Shown here: positions 34,501 through 46,558 of the stretch, one piece after another
Layout: the number at the start of each line of letters is the position of its first letter
How positions within the stretch are numbered: the stretch's first letter is position 1
Notes under the pieces: generated by a model
The model's database searches: none
Seen by the model: the letters and a program-made list of their open reading frames with translations, nothing else
What the model was told of the DNA's origin: nothing
Assembly: GCA_020466095.1 (NCBI GenBank)
Contig: CM035806.1
Location: 141,714,434-141,778,433, forward strand
Reading direction: 5' to 3'
Length of the DNA: 64,000 nt
Source of the DNA: Chlorops oryzae
Taxonomy: Eukaryota > Arthropoda > Insecta > Diptera > Chloropidae
Translations under genes and position numbers: made by a program

Positions 34501-34539
34501 TATAATTTTTTTTCTACATATATATAGCTACCTATTAAA

Positions 34540-35818
34540 ATACTCTATAGGTACTTTATGCTCTATACTCTCAATACTCTATACTCTATAGTCTATACTC
34601 TATACTTTATACTCTTTACTCAATACTCTATACTTTATAGCCTATACTTTATACTCTTTACTCAATACTCGATACTTTTTACTGTTTACTGTTTACTATT
34701 TACTGTTTACTCTTTACTCAATACTCTATACTCTATACTCTATACTCTTTACTCTATACTCTATACTCTATACTCTATACTCTATACTCTATACTCTATA
34801 CTCTATACTCTATACTCTATACTCTATAATCTATACTCTATACTCTATACTCTACACTCTTTACTCTATACTCTATACTCTATACTCTATACTCTATACT
34901 CTATACTCTATACTCTATACTCTATACTCTTTAATCTATACTCTATACTCTATACTCTATACTCTATAGTCTCTACTCTATACTTTATACTCTTTACTCA
35001 ATACTCTATACTTTATAGTCTATACTTTATACTCTTTACTCAATACTCGATACTTTTTACTCTACTCTTTACTCTATACTCTATACTGTATACTTTATAC
35101 TCTAAAGTCTATACTCTATACTCTATACTCTATACTCTACACTGTATACTCTATACTCTATACTCTATACTCTATACTCTTTATACTCTATACTCTATAC
35201 TCTATACTCTATACTCTATACTCTATACTCTATACTCTACACTCTATACTCTACACTCTATACTCTATACTCTATACTCTATAGTCTCTACTCTATACTT
35301 TATACTCTTTACTCAATACTCTATACTTTATAGTCTATACTTTATACTCTTTACTCAATACTCGATTCTTTTTACTCTTTACTCTTTACTCTTTACTCTA
35401 TACTCTATACTCTATACTCTATACTCTATACTCTATACTCTATACTCTATACTCTATACTCTATACTCTATACTCTATACTCTATACTCTATACTCTATA
35501 CTCTATACTCTATACTCTTTACTCTATACTCTATACTCTATACTCTATACTCTATACTCTATACTCTATACTCTATACTCTATACTCTATACTCTATACT
35601 CTATACTCTATACTCTATACTCTATACACTCTATACTCTATACTCTATACTCTATACTCTATACTCTTTAATCTATACTCTATACTCTATACTCTATAGT
35701 CTCTACTCTATACTTTATACTCTTTACTCAATACTCTATACTTTATAGTCTATACTTTATACTCTTTACTCAATACTCGATACTTTTTACTCTTTACTCA
35801 ATACTCTATACTCTATAG
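34540..35818. repeat. (CTATACT)n heptamer satellite, about 1.28 kb
   Basis: Period 7, about 180 units. Runs of perfect units alternate with four copies of a variant block of about 100 bp containing CTTTACTCAATACTC, TTATAGTCTATAC and CTCGATACTTTTTACT (near 34590, 34968, 35283, 35698). A 396-codon open frame here is a by-product: three heptamers make seven stop-free codons. Confidence 0.95.
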
Positions 35819-37294
35819 CCCAACAGAATTTTTTCATACAGCTTTGCAGAACATTTCACAATTAACCATGGCGTCACTGCGTTAAATAAAATCCATTTCA
35901 GAGAGATTAAATAAAAAGTTTCACCATTTTACAGTCTCATATCGTACTAATTCAGTTTTGTTGAACTTTTTATTTTCGATTCATTTTTCACTTTTCACAG
36001 ATTTCGAGAATTTTTTTGACTTGTTTCGTCGATGCTATCTGTTTCGACATCGGCATCGATATTGGATGCCATACGATAGGCTTATGCCGGTTAAAAGTTT
36101 TTAATTACTTTCGAAGTTTGGAGGCTCTTTAATGAATTTTGTCAATACAAATGAAGTCCTGTTTGTGGAAAATATATACCACAATTTAATGTGTCTCAAT
36201 ATATAATATAAAAAGAAAAGCACTAGAACATGCAGGAGGGCGCAGAAATGTAACAGATTTCGAAAAGAATGCGAAATTTAAAAAGTTGACTTAATGTTGA
36301 CTTTAATAGGATAGTCATTAAGGAAAGAAATTTTTCGCATACTTTTCTTTTAATTTCCAGCCCTCCTTACTCACTAACTCCCTTACATACATTCGCTTTA
36401 GCCACATCGAACAATAGGTTCGTTTGGCTACAGAATTTAGTTCAAAAGTCTTAAGAGCTCAAATACTTTGAGACATTGTTTGTCATTCTATTTGCGATAA
36501 TGTGCTTTGTTTATGGATAAAGCCTACTCCATCTAATATGTTGTGATATTATTTTTGGGTTTTGTTTTTCTTCTTTTTGTATTCTTCGCTTCTTTCGTTT
36601 GGATTTTCTTCCTTTCAGTTCTTACACATTTGTTATTTTTGATTTGACCTTTATTGAAGCCAATTGCACTGCCTTGGCCAGGCGAATAAAAGTACTAAAA
36701 GAAAAAAAAGTACGAAAGAAAAAAATTTTTAGGTGCAAGAATTTAAAGAATTGCTTTGTACTAATTGGTATTTCGAGTAAATTTTTTCCTTTGATAATTT
36801 CTTTTTAGCAGTAATTTTTTTTTTTTTTTTACACCCGAAGTTGCCTGTACCGTGACCAGTAGACATGTGTCCAGAATGCCTCAAGATGGACCATAAAAAT
36901 AAATCAAAACAATAAAAATAAAAAAATAATTAAAATGTACCGATATAATACTCAGAATATTCGATTTAGACCAATCCGTCTGCCTATCTGCTCTCGAATG
37001 CCACTATGGTCTCTCCGTTGGTCTTCGAGTTGTTTTATTTTTAAATATAGCTTGTTAATCTATATGTAAGAAATTCGGCATGCAGATTCATGAAATCATG
37101 ACTTAGACTATTAAGGTGATAGTTTTTATTCTTGTTTAAGTTTTTCTGAGGTTTTAACTTTCAAATGATTGTGTTCATGAAAGCTTAAGCTACATTTATT
37201 AGGGCTTAAGACTGCTGCAAGGGATTCCCTGATTCCCAATAGTTTTTGCTTTTTTTAATAAAACAGTAATGTATTTTTAACATAACTTAGACGT
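35819..37294. other. Intergenic DNA
   Basis: No repeat family recognised and no supported gene. A good acceptor-like CTTCCTTTCAG ends at 36619, but no donor or coding bias follows. Confidence 0.45.
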
Positions 37295-37502
37295 ACATAC
37301 CGCACACTATCTTCTAAGGTGACACAACTCAAAAATCGTCAATTTGAAATTGATCATAGTTCACCTCTCTACCTGCACGAAAAATTCTATTCCGTTTTGG
37401 TTATTATAAAAAGCCGAAAACCCCCGTCAATGCCTTACTTGTTTTCTGAAAAATAATAAATTTTGAGTTGTGTCACCTTAGAAGAGGGTGGGCGATATAT
37501 AT
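37295..37502. mobile_element. Family G MITE, copy 3
   Basis: ACATACCGCAC at the left and GGGCGATATAT at the right. The inner inverted pair CTTCTAAGGTGACACAACTC / GAGTTGTGTCACCTTAGAAG is perfect over 20 bp. Interior shared with copies at 11639 and 22932. Confidence 0.75.
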
Positions 37503-37608
37503 TATGTTACGGCCTACTAATTTTTTTCTAAAATGGCATGGGTCATAAGTTCGGTACGATACTACTCTGCAGTAATAAAGAGGTCAATTTACCAAAAAAC
37601 AAAAAAAA

Positions 37609-38476
37609 ACAAGTAAGGGTGTTATAGTCAGGCAAGCCTGACAATAGAATACCCGACACAGACACACATATTCAAATAATTTTTAATATCAGGAGTTGTT
37701 TAAGGCCATAGGGGCCCCATATACCGCATTTTTTTAAATTTCTTTATGCAAGCCGCCCCTTTGCCACGCCCACTTTTCCAATTTTTCGGAATTCTAATCG
37801 GAGGCTTAAATATACGCGCAAATTCTAAGTTTCATTGAAATATTTGGAAAAAGTCAGATTTTGGGGCAGTTTTCGGATTTTTGTGACAGACCCTAGTACT
37901 GGAGGTACCCTTAATAATGAACCAATCCAGAAAATTTTTGGGCAGGATGTTTATGGTAACAAAGGAAGTATAAGTGCCAATTTTCGTTCAAGTCCCATAG
38001 GCGTTTCGGGAGTAGGAGACAATTTTCCAAAAACACCCTTCTGCCACGCCCATTTTTCTGATTTTTGTAAATCACATTAATTGACCTAAAATATGTTCAA
38101 ATGCCAAATTTCATCAAAATATCTTGAAAAACTCCGATTTTAGAGCAGTTTTTGTGATTTTCGTAACAGACCCTAGTACTGGAGGTACCCCTAAAAATGG
38201 TCCGATCGGGTCCATTCTCGAACTTAGTCTTACTCATGTCCCCGTGAGCACGCATACAAAATTTTGTCAAGATAGCTCAACTCCTTCGATAAGATAACTG
38301 TATACAGACAGACAGACAGACGGACAGACAGACAGACGGACATGTCTAAATCGAATCTCCTGGTGACGCTGATCATTTCTATATACATTTTGTATGGTCT
38401 ATCTCGACTGGTTCTGGCTGTTACACACAACCCAACAAACGGAATATACCCTCGACACAGAGTGTGTCGGGTATAA
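37609..38476 (-). mobile_element. DINE-like Helitron, complete, reverse
   Basis: Runs from AACAAGTAAGGGTGTTATAG with hairpin GTCAGGCAAGCCTGAC to CTCGACACAGAGTGTGTCGGGTATA. CCACGCCCA boxes lie at 37766 and 38046, (CAGA/CGGA)n at 38306-38341. Fuller than most copies. Confidence 0.85.
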
Positions 38477-38483
38477 AAAAAAA

Positions 38484-38668
38484 GTACTCTGAGGTTACTC
38501 AAACTCTGACTGTAGAGTATTTTAGGTATGAGAATTGACGAGACCTTGAGCAGCATCAAGCGGTCTAGAGGTAGAGTAGTTAGGAAATCAGACCTGCTGG
38601 TTCATACGAGACATTTGGCCTGTAATTGACCACAGTAGGCCTACTCATGGAGTAGTTAAATGTGGGAC
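38484..38668. repeat. Spacer related to 16500-16530
   Basis: AGTACTCTGAGGTTACTC at its left edge is the reverse complement of the sequence near 16512, inside the TIR element at 15621. The rest has CTACTC/GAGTAG words. Probably a fragment of that family now caught between two DINE copies. Confidence 0.4.
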
Positions 38669-38672
38669 TTAT

Positions 38673-39580
38673 TATACCCGACACACTCTGTGTCGAGGGT
38701 ATATTGCGTTTGTGTGGTTGTGTGTAACGCCCAGAACCAGTCGAGACAGACCATACAAAATACATATAGAAATGGTCAGCATCACCAGGAGATTCAATTT
38801 AGACAAGTCCGTCTGTCCGTCTGTCTGTCCGTCTGTCTGTCCGTCATTCTGTATACAGTTTTCTTATCGAAAGAGTTGAGCTATCTTGACGAAATTTGGT
38901 ATGCGTGCTCACGGGGACATAAGTAAGAACAAGTTCAAGAATGGACCCGATCGGACCATTTTTAGGGGTACCTCCAGTACTAGGGTCTGTTACGAAAATC
39001 ACAAAAACTGCTCTAAGATCGACGTTTTTCAAGATATTTTGATGAAATTTGATATTTGAACATGTTGAAAGGCATGTAATACGATTTCAAAAAATTTTAA
39101 AAGTGGGCGTGGCAGAAGGGCGTTTTTCGAAAATTGTCCCCTACACCCGAAATTCAAATGGGACTTGAACGAAATTTGGCACTTATGCTTCTTTTGTAGC
39201 CATAAACATCCTCCCAAAAAATTTCCCTGGTCGATCCATTATTAAGGGTACCTTTAGTACTAGGGTCTGCCACAAAAATCCCAAACCTGCCTCAAAATCG
39301 GACTTTTTCGAAATATTTCCATGAAACTTAGAATTTGAGCTTATATTTAAGCCCCTGATTAGGATTACAAAAAAAAAAAAAAAATGGAAAAGTGGACGTG
39401 GCAAAAGGGCGGTTTTCATAAAGAAATTTAACGAAAGTCGGTATATGGGGCCCCTAATGGCCTTAAAAACCTCTTGAATATTCTTTCTTAGTGGTCCTGT
39501 TTTTCGGGCGTGGTTCAAAAAGTATTTAAACATGTGTGTCTGTGTCGGGTATTTTATTGACTATAACAACCTTACTTGTT
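38673..39580 (+). mobile_element. DINE-like Helitron, near-complete, forward
   Basis: The 5' end is a 31-bp hairpin (TATACCCGACACA / TGTGTCGAGGGTATA). Then GTCCGTCTGTCC tract 38807-38850, AGTGGGCGTGGCAGAAGGGCG 39101 and GGGTATTTTATTGAC with CCTTACTTGTT. The 3' hairpin arm is deleted relative to other copies. Inverted partner of 37609-38476. Confidence 0.85.
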
Positions 39581-40857
39581 TCTCTTGTTTGATACTAAAA
39601 TTTCAGTTCTATTTGTGACCACAATTTTTTCTTCTAAAATTACAATTACAGTTTGAAAGTCACATTCAAAAATGGTTTGAAAACAACGTTCAATATGAAT
39701 TTAAGAATAAATCTTTTTCGCAATTTGAGAACAAAGTCGCCTTTTTGTTGAGAATGCTATCTATCATTCTCAAATTGAAGTCAAACGTTTGACCTTTAAT
39801 AAATACATTTGATATTAGATCATGCTCGAATCATTCTCGAACCTTAATGTTTGCTGGAACGCTCCAGCGAGAATCACAAGCCCCAGGATTTTTATAGGTC
39901 CGGCCTCATCCTTGGTGGTCCATTACCAAAATTCACATTGAAATCAAAATTGATACCAGGCAACGGCAGACCCAATTGTATTTACTGGGTACGAACTCAG
40001 TGCAATACAGCTAAACCTTTTAGGTAATTAATGATCTATGTAAAGCAATCCGATCCAATATCGTTTATAGCGCAAACGAAAAGAGGCTACACCAAAAAGT
40101 TTGTCCCAAAGGGCGCACATCGTGCAAGAACCAATCCTACTCCTTATGGCCAAATAAGTGTATGCAGCATATTTCAACCACAGGAAAAGTATCCAACCAT
40201 TTTGTCGGTAACCAAATCGGGTACACAGCCTTTGTGACTAAACAATATAATCAATAAATTTCGAAGAATTTGAAGCTGAAAGCAGAACTAGAAGCAGAGT
40301 TTAAGGCAGTAGAGAAGGGAAAAAGAAAAAAAATTAAGTATGAAATGATGAACAATAAAAATCGGTTGCGGTTTTTGCTTTTGGGTGAAAAACAGAGTCA
40401 ACAGTTTATAATTTCCGAGAAGCCGTAACGCATTGAAGGCCAATTTATTCTATTTTTCGTTTATCTTCAAAGATAGCGTATAAATTTAATTTATAAAATG
40501 CTCGAATCATTCTCAAACCTCAATGCTTGCTGGGCTATGTTTTTTATTTTCATTTTTCTATTTTACATAATTTAAGTTTATGTTTTTTTTTGCGAAAAAA
40601 TTCCGCCTCAATTGAAAAATTTGGAATAGAATTTTTTCGAATGTAATGCAAAATATTATAATACGGGCTGCGGTATTTTCGCCATAAGCAACGTTCTATG
40701 ATGCCCCACAATATTCGTATTTCTGATGATGCGATTAAAAGAATCCGATAGTGATCTCTCTTGAAAGGTCATATTGATATAATTTTGTGAGCGGCTCTGC
40801 GGGTGTGTGTGTCCTGCGTTAATATGCACGTGTTGGCGAATTTTTGGCATGTGTACT
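39581..40857. other. Intergenic DNA with a repeated 35-bp word
   Basis: TGCTCGAATCATTCTC followed by AACCT, AATG, TTGCTGG occurs at about 39822 and 40499. CATTCTCAAATTGAAG-type words recur here and at 42690-42780, suggesting decayed copies of one element. No gene supported. Confidence 0.45.
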
Positions 40858-41034
40858 CTGTGTACTCTCTCCTTGCGGACGCTCTTCTTAAGCGGACACC
40901 TCTCTTAAACGGATACTATTTGGGGAATGCTCTGGTGTTTCTGCTTATGAAATAGTTTCCTCTTAAGCGGACGCCTCTGTTAAGCGGACATATTTTTCGG
41001 TCCCGCAGGTGTCCGTTTAAGAGAGAGTACACTG
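40858..41034. mobile_element. Tc1/mariner (pogo-like) MITE
   Basis: Left CTGTGTACTCTCTCC and right end in complement CAGTGTACTCTCTC. Inside are repeated CTTAAGCGGAC(A/G)CCTCT words on both sides. TA follows the right end. Ends of this kind are common in pogo/Tigger-type nonautonomous elements. Confidence 0.6.
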
Positions 41035-41091
41035 TATGTAAAGGTGAGCATTTTCAATATACCATTTCATTTTTCATCATTAATTTCGCGT

Positions 41092-42384
41092 TCTCTCTCT
41101 TCCTCGCTCACTCTTTGGCTTTTTATTTCCCTCTGTCTCGCTATCTGTATCCTTCTCTCTCGCTCTGTCTCCATCTGTCTCGCTCTTTCTCGCTCTCTCT
41201 CGCTCTCTCTCTCTCTCTCGCTCTCTTCCGCTCTCTCTCGCTCTCTTCCGCTCTCTCTCGCTCTCTCTCGCTCTCTCTCGCTCTCTCTCGCTCTCTCTCG
41301 CTCTCTCTCGCTCTCTCTCGCTCTCTCTCGCTCTCTCTCGCTCTCTCTCGCTCTCTCTCGCTCTCTCTCGCTCTCTCTCGCTCTCTCTCGCTCTCTCTCG
41401 CTCTCTCTCGCTCTCTCTCGCTCTCTCTCGTCTCTTCGCTCTCTCGCTCTCTCTCGCTCTCTCTCGCTCTCTCTCGCTCTCTCTCGCTCTCTCTCGCTCT
41501 CTCTCGCTCTCTCTCGCTCTCTCTCGCTCTCTCTCGCTCTCTATCGATCTCTCTCGCTCTCTCTCGCTCTTTCTCGCTCTCTCGCTCTTTCTCGCTCTCT
41601 CTCGCTCTCTCTCGCTCTCTCCGCTCTCTCTCGCTCTCTCTCGCTCTCTCTCGCTCTCTCTCGCTCTCTCTCGCTCTCTCTCGCTCTCTCTCGCTCTCTC
41701 TCGCTCTCTCTCGCTCTCTCTCGCTCTCTCTCGCTCTCTCTCGCTCTCTCTCGCTCTCTCTCGCTCTCTCTCGCTCTCTCTCGCTCTCTCTCGCTCTCTC
41801 TCGCTCTCTCTCGCTCTCTCTCGCTCTCTCTCGCTCTCTCTCGCTCTCTCTCGCTCTCTCTCGCTCTCTCTCGCTTTCTCTCGCTCTCTCTCGCTCTCTC
41901 TCGCTCTCGCTCGCTCTCTCTCGCTCTCGCTCGCTCTCTCTCGCTCTTTCTCGCTCTCTCTCGCTCTCTATCGATCTCTCTCGCTCTCTCTCGCTCTCTC
42001 TCGCTCTCACTCGTTATCTCTCGCTCTCTCTCGTTATCTCTCGCTCTCTCTCACTCTCTTTCGCTCTCTCTCGCTCTCTCTCGCTATCTCTCGCTCTCTC
42101 TCGCTCTCTCTCGCTCTCTCTCGCTCTCTCTCGCTCTCTCTCGCTCTCTCTCGTTCCCTCGCTCTCTTTCACTCTCTCTTACTCTCTCTCTCGTTCTCTC
42201 TCGGTCTCTCTCGTTCTCTCTCGGTCTCTCTCGCTTTCTCTCTCGCTTTCTCTCTCGCTTTCTCTCTCGCTTTCTCTCTCGCTTTCCCTCTCGCTTTCTA
42301 TCTCGCTTTCTCTCTCGCTTTCTCTCTCGCTTTCTCTCTCGCTTTCTCTCTCGCTTTCTCTCTCGCTTTCTCTCTCGCTTTCTG
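41092..42384. repeat. (CTCTCTCG)n octamer satellite changing to 12-mer
   Basis: From 41200 to about 42160 the period is 8 (CTCTCTCG) with scattered variants. From about 42228 to 42384 it is 12 (TCTCTCTCGCTT). Open frames of 494 and 428 codons (Ser/Leu/Arg) and complementary Glu/Arg frames are by-products of the repeat. Confidence 0.95.
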
Positions 42385-42846
42385 GAGTATTTCATACTTA
42401 ACAAAGGCTATGCTCCCTATATCCTGCAGTTAAATAAGCTCACTGTGAAGTCCATTCAAAACAGACAAAGGGAAAAAGGAAATCCAAAATTAGTTCTCAA
42501 CCGACTTGCGTCGGTACCTGGCTCATGAATTATTCAATCCATTTAATATCATTTTTATGGAAATCGGAATTTCGCTTTGAATAAATTTGGTCAATGACGT
42601 TGTCCTTTATTTGTTTCTTTTTGTTTTATTGGGTTTTCTGGGACGTTATGGGCAATTTCTTTTTCTCTTTCAACTGAATGTAATTACCCATTAAACACAA
42701 GTCAAAGGTTTGAGATTTTTCTCTCTCAAATTTAAATTCAAATGTTATACCCAAATCATTTTCAAATCGAGAATTAATGTTTGATACTAAAGTGCCATTT
42801 CCAATAATGCGTCAGGCGCGAGACGCATGACGCTGCGCCAAATGCG
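42385..42846. other. Intergenic DNA
   Basis: A/T-rich; GC-richer patch GCGTCAGGCGCGAGACGC at 42810-42827 just before the duplication. Confidence 0.5.
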
Positions 42847-43695
42847 TGAAAAATGCAATTTTAAACAGTTCGTGTGCGTGAGCATATGGCATATATTACT
42901 ATATATAATATGTCACTCTCATAGATTTTCGCTTATAGATATACGAGATTATAGGCAGCGTACCGAATGAACACCCATCAACCTCGATTACAATGTGTTG
43001 TGTTGGCAGGCGTTCATTCGACAAAACGGACACGCTTGAACAAAAGTATAGTAAGATGGTATGTATTATATATGAGGTCGTGTGCATTATCGCCTACGTA
43101 GTGTGTTGCGGTTCATCGCTTCTGTAAGCAGCATTTTGGCCTCTGAGTATTGATACGAAATTAAAACACAATGTGAAGCATAATACACCGAATAATTCCT
43201 CATAATTAACTCAAAAATCGTGTTTATTGCGATATGACATTCATAAAGCAAATGAATGATATATGTACACATTTATGTATAAACATTTTTTCGACATAAC
43301 TGTAGTTAAAGGCATTAGAATGCCTCTATAAATTCAGTTATTTGTGATTTGCTAAGCGTCCCAAATAAGCTGGCAATTATTTATTTGCCAGACAACGCTT
43401 AAAGTTTTTCGTTTTGATTATTCATTAAAATTCGTTGCTCGGCTTTACAACGCATTTGGATTTTAAATGCTTTTCAATTATTATACAAATTAGTAACGTA
43501 ATCTCTAATAAGACGAATAACCGAAGCCAGAACACAATTTACCATTTGTTTGAATTTATTAAAAAATCATTTTACTCTAATTGAGAGAGTATCTGGTTTT
43601 CCCATTAAGCTCTCAGATTTATGGATTTGTCTGTTTTGTTTTCTTCGTGCGTAATGCGACGCTAAATTGAAAGTGAGTCTTAAACAGGTCATATC

Positions 43696-43937
43696 CAGGG
43701 CTCGGATTTTAATGACTTTTAAAATTTAAAGCATACTTTATGGGGCAAAAATATTTTCGTACCAGCACTTTGCGAATAAGTTAAGTAAAGTTGAACTTCA
43801 AATCGCTTTTTTAATTTCAAAAAATTAATATTGAAGTTAAAAATCGATTTGAATCCTGACTTTAGGTGAGTTGAACAAAATTTGTGCTCCATAAAGTATG
43901 CTTTTAAACTGTAAAAGTCAACAAAATCAGAGCCCTA
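43696..43937. mobile_element. hAT MITE with 8-bp TSD (copy at 48131-48372)
   Basis: Ends CAGGGCTCGGATTTT and AAAATCAGAGCCCTA, flanked on both sides by GTCATATC (43688-43695, 43938-43945). The inner core TTTAAAGCATACTTTATGG ... CCATAAAGTATGCTTT is shared with the element at 46157, whose ends differ. Confidence 0.85.
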
Positions 43938-46156
43938 GTCATATCAAATCGGAAGAAGATCAAACAGGACGGTAAGGAAGAAATCGAAAAAATAAAAAAA
44001 GGAAAGAGAAATTACTTCGCCATGAATTTACCGTAATTTAATCTGGCTAAGATTTGGCCCACTAAATTTCATTATGTACTGTTGTATTTTTCAAAATTAT
44101 TCTTTTAAAGGGATACGCGACTCAATTTAACGCTTTTGATGTTTTCAAACGATTACTCTTTCGTGCCTTTAATTAAAATCTACTGGAAAGTTCCCAACGT
44201 AGTTCACTTTATATTCTTTACAAGGAAAGAAGAAAACTCCTTTATCTCCATTTCGTTTAATTCACAACGGCATTAGTTACGGCAAAAAGGCTTAAGCCAT
44301 AAAAAAAAAAAAAAAAAACAAAATATATACTTTACATTGAGCATCTTCCCAAAGGAAAACATTGCGCAGCGTTAAGGCGACAAACAAAAAGCTGACACTA
44401 AATACACAAAAAAAAAAAAACAAAAAAACGAAAAAGAAAAACTCAAAAAACGGGTTGAAGGCGCTAATCCAAAGAAGGCCAAAAGGGTTAGGCACATTTC
44501 ATACCCAGCTTCAGTGGGGCATATGCGACGTGTTATGATTTTATGAGAGCTCGAACAAAGGTGAACAGATTAAGGCATATGATTGAGAGCGGCCAAACGG
44601 CTGTCAAGTGAGAATTCAATGCTCAAGTATAAGGAAAATCCAAGATTAAAAGAAAAAAAAATGGCTTATCGTAATAGCCGTACGGATACCCACTTCTCCG
44701 CCCATTGATTGATTGATTGATTGATTGATTTCATGCACTTAGATGATACAAAAAGACTTTAAACGTTCCAATGTGTCTTGAAAACGATCCAAAATTCTTG
44801 CATCCCGGTCATGTCATAGCGAGTGGTAGTAACGAGGCTAAGGATTATCTCAGGGCACCCTGTATGAATATCGCATTCGTTTTGGGATATTTTATTAAAT
44901 CGGGTGACGGTATCGAAATTAATGGCTTAAGCCGTTTTAAGCTCAAAATTTTTGAATTGATACGATTTCAATTTATTTAAAATTATTTATTATGTATGTA
45001 TGTTGGAAAAAGATTTGATTCAAGACGATTTTTTAAATGACCGACTTAATGTTCGAGTAGAATCGTTGACGTTTGTCTACCGGTTAGTTTCTACAGTCCG
45101 TATTGTCGGCTCTTATTTATCTGGTAAAACATTTTGGGTCAATTTGCCCTGTATCTACTACAGGGAAGTAAATTTTCTTTGAATGTAAGCATGTGGATAG
45201 GTTATTGAATGTTTTTTCGTTTTAAATTTTATTGAGAGTGAAGCGCAAAGCCATAGAGGGCGGCGGCCTCGAAGCGAAGGCTTATGGATTTTATTTTTAG
45301 AAAATATATGCAAAATTTTTTTCCTCTATGGAAACAAGAAGAAAGTAAGAAATTCGCAAAGAGTTTTTGAAAGAAGTATTTTAATGGTTCGATGGTCCCT
45401 TTCAACAGTTTTTATCTATGCTAAGAATTCAAGTGATGTCAGCTCTAAAAATAGCGTAAAACTTTAAAGGAATAATCATGCACATCCCTTTCAGCGAGCG
45501 ATTGCCGATGAATGACGAATTCGTAGAGCCGTTAAAGGAGAAAATTGTAAATATAAATATATATATTTTTTTTTTTGATTATGATAATGATTTTTTTCTT
45601 TCGAAGTAACAATAGGTTGTACGAAAGTCTTAAAAAAAACCTTTTCTTTTTCAACATTAAGTATATAATAAGTGCTAACATATTTACGCACAACACATAC
45701 AGACAGTTCAATTCAAGTAGATTTCCAGTCATACGAGGATGTCACAGAAATCAACTGCAAAATCGTCTACAATTAACGCAAATTGGTCCGAATATCATGA
45801 CGATCTAGTGTTGACCCAGTTCTCCATTTCTCATTTGAAGATTAGAATATACAATGTTAAGTTTCGATACATTATAATTGAGAAGAAATGCTGCGGAAAT
45901 GGTTTTTAGGGTACATAAATGAGCAGCAAGGTACCCAGGTGCCTTTTTCGCTTTCAAATGAATTTTTTTATTTATTATTTTTTTTTTTTTAGGAAGGGTT
46001 TATAAAACTGAAAGTCTGGGCGAATGTATGTACTATTTTATATGTATTTTCTGCATATAATTCAAGAATTCTCATTTATTTTGCTTGAGGTACCCGACCA
46101 CCTTGGCACTCTACGGGCATTTGTTTTGGGCGACTCCTTCCTTAATATGTGATCAT

Positions 46157-46397
46157 TAGAGCTGTCAAAAACATGCATTTATAAATTTAAAGCATACTTT
46201 ATGGGGGAAAAACTTTTCTTACCAACATTTTGCGAATAAGTCTAGTAAAGTTGAACTTCAAACGGCTTTTCTACCTTCATAAAAATTCTTATTGAAGTTA
46301 AAAATCTATTTGAATCTTAACTTTATGCGAGTTGAACAAAATTTTTACTCCATAAAGTATGCTTTAAATCTATAAATGCATATTTTTGACAGCTCTA
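46157..46397. mobile_element. hAT MITE with 8-bp TSD (copy at 50591-50831)
   Basis: Ends TAGAGCTGTCAAAAA and TTTTTGACAGCTCTA, flanked by GTGATCAT on both sides (46149-46156, 46398-46405). The target fits the hAT nTnnnnAn preference. Core is homologous to 43696-43937. Confidence 0.85.
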
Positions 46398-46558
46398 GTG
46401 ATCATGCGTTATCCGGGTGTGTCCTATTCTGAGTCTTGTGTAAGGTCGTATTGCGAACATATTCATTTCGGATCTGCATACAACTCTGTTCCGCAATTAA
46501 ATAATACTGAACAAATGCTTATTTCAAGGTATTAAAAATTAAAAATTAGGATATTTTC

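Noticed and set aside
34558..35748. 396-codon open frame (Tyr/Ser/Leu/Ile/Thr)
   Set aside because: Heptamer satellite read as 21-bp blocks; no stop can occur in perfect units. Not a protein.
41044..42528. 494-, 428- and 289-codon Ser/Leu/Arg and Glu/Arg frames on both strands
   Set aside because: Products of the CTCTCTCG satellite.
44771..45182. Two small frames present in both copies of the tandem duplication
   Set aside because: Presence in both copies only reflects the recent duplication; no domain, codon bias or splice context.
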